From assembly GCA_014730295.1 (NCBI GenBank), contig WJIN01000424.1, positions 1 through 6,818 on the forward strand: a stretch of DNA of 6,818 nucleotides, given 5' to 3'. Below the pieces are notes generated by a model. That model was given only the letters and a program-made list of their open reading frames with translations, was not told the origin of the DNA and did no database searches. The DNA comes from Promethearchaeota archaeon. GTDB taxonomy: Archaea; Asgardarchaeota; Lokiarchaeia; Sigynarchaeales; SOKP01. The position numbers and the translations under genes are program-made. Position 1 is the stretch's first letter, and every line of letters starts with the position of its first letter. This document shows, piece after piece, positions 6,484 to 6,818 of this stretch.

Positions 6484-6723
6484 TTAATCGAGGTATCCCA
6501 AATCTCTCAATCTTTGTTTGACTTGTTCCTCCTCCTCTTTAGTAAATGCTTGCTTATTTCGCTCCTCCTCTTCTATTGAAGAAAGAACTTGTCGGAGTAC
6601 ATACGTAACATAAGCGGAAACGGAAGAAAAACCAGTACCTTTCATTCTTTCCTTTATCTTCTCTGCTAAAGGTTTAGGTATCGAAACTGTGGTATATTCT
6701 ACCTTATGATTATTTTGACTCAT
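6484..6723 (-). CDS. Small ribbon-helix-helix (CopG/Arc-type) DNA-binding protein
   Basis: This 79-residue protein has the pattern of an obligate-dimer ribbon-helix-helix regulator. The beta-strand VEYTTVSIP (8-16) alternates polar and apolar residues. The first helix is PLAEKIKERMK (18-28), the turn is GTGFSSVSAY (29-38), and the second helix runs through about residue 49. The strands of a dimer would enter the DNA major groove. Beyond the fold is an acidic, charged helix (EEEERNKQAFTKEEEEQ, 51-67) ending in RLRDLGYLD (71-79). The ATG at 6721-6723 is preferred to an in-frame GTG at 6732, which only adds Val/Met-Leu-Ile and lies deeper in the A/T leader. It is the first gene of the set with sat and cysC, 26 bp before sat. 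It may repress that operon and itself. Regulation by sulfur status is inference only, and the ligand, if any, is unknown. Confidence 0.8.
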   Translation of the reverse strand: MSQNNHKVEYTTVSIPKPLAEKIKERMKGTGFSSVSAYVTYVLRQVLSSIEEEERNKQAFTKEEEEQVKQRLRDLGYLD

Positions 6724-6771
6724 TATTAACACTTATTTATTATTACATAAAAATCTTAATGAACTATAATG

Positions 6772-6787
6772 ATATTTAATTAAATAT
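6772..6787. promoter_or_regulatory. Perfect 16-bp A/T palindrome, possible operator
   Basis: ATATTTAATTAAATAT is a perfect inverted repeat 48 bp upstream of the ribbon-helix-helix start. It lies between a minus-strand TATA-like TTTTTATATC (6793-6802) and the start site predicted about 26 nt downstream of it (near 6770). A repressor binding here would block transcription. The sequence is A/T only in an A/T-rich region, so chance is a serious alternative. Confidence 0.3.
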
Positions 6788-6792
6788 AATAA

Positions 6793-6802
6793 GATATAAA
6801 AA
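6793..6802 (-). promoter_or_regulatory. Candidate TATA box for the regulator-sat-cysC operon
   Basis: Read on the minus strand this is TTTTTATATC, close to the archaeal TATA pattern. It would place the transcript start near 6770 and leave a leader of roughly 47 nt. A second, weaker candidate, TTTTTATGT (6745-6753), would give a leaderless transcript starting at the ATG. The sequence cannot decide between them. Confidence 0.3.
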
Positions 6803-6818
6803 GTAATTGATTCTCAGC

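Noticed and set aside
1..6818. CRISPR arrays, tRNA or rRNA genes, insertion sequences and attachment sites
   Set aside because: No repeated spacer-like units, cloverleaf-type sequence, transposase frame or long terminal repeats were seen on either strand.

Overview
This AT-rich window (roughly one third G+C by eye) most likely comes from an archaeon. The reasons are a transketolase split into two adjacent genes, a small transaldolase of the TalC/MipB type, mostly Shine-Dalgarno-less starts with TATA-like sequences upstream, and a ribbon-helix-helix regulator of archaeal appearance. An Asgard-like or other AT-rich mesophilic archaeon would fit, but no marker here fixes the lineage.

Layout: two convergent gene sets meet at 4682-4734. 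On the plus strand, 111-1115 encodes a multi-pass membrane protein that looks like a GT-C glycosyltransferase. After a 92-bp gap comes a tight four-gene block: transaldolase (1208-1867), a RfaE/HldE-like sugar-kinase-fold protein (1885-2868), and the N- and C-terminal transketolase subunits (2894-3748 and 3749-4681). On the minus strand, read from the right edge inward, lie a small ribbon-helix-helix protein (6723-6484), ATP sulfurylase (6457-5312) and APS kinase (5268-4735). The convergent gap holds two small hairpins, one with a GAGA tetraloop, and probably ends both transcripts.

How the genes may work together: the transaldolase and the split transketolase form the core of the non-oxidative pentose phosphate pathway and interconvert fructose-6-P, erythrose-4-P, sedoheptulose-7-P and pentose phosphates. 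The minus-strand pair makes PAPS, the donor for sulfation or for PAPS reduction. No APS/PAPS reductase, sulfite reductase or sulfotransferase is present, so use of PAPS for sulfation is possible but unproven.

The most unusual item is the RfaE-like protein. It keeps the fold-level signature of a heptose-7-phosphate kinase but has lost the catalytic Asp of the PfkB GAGD motif, the GGAAN sugar-site motif and other active-site residues, while its reading frame is intact. It looks like a pseudokinase kept in an operon that makes sedoheptulose-7-P, which is the precursor of the usual heptose kinase substrate.
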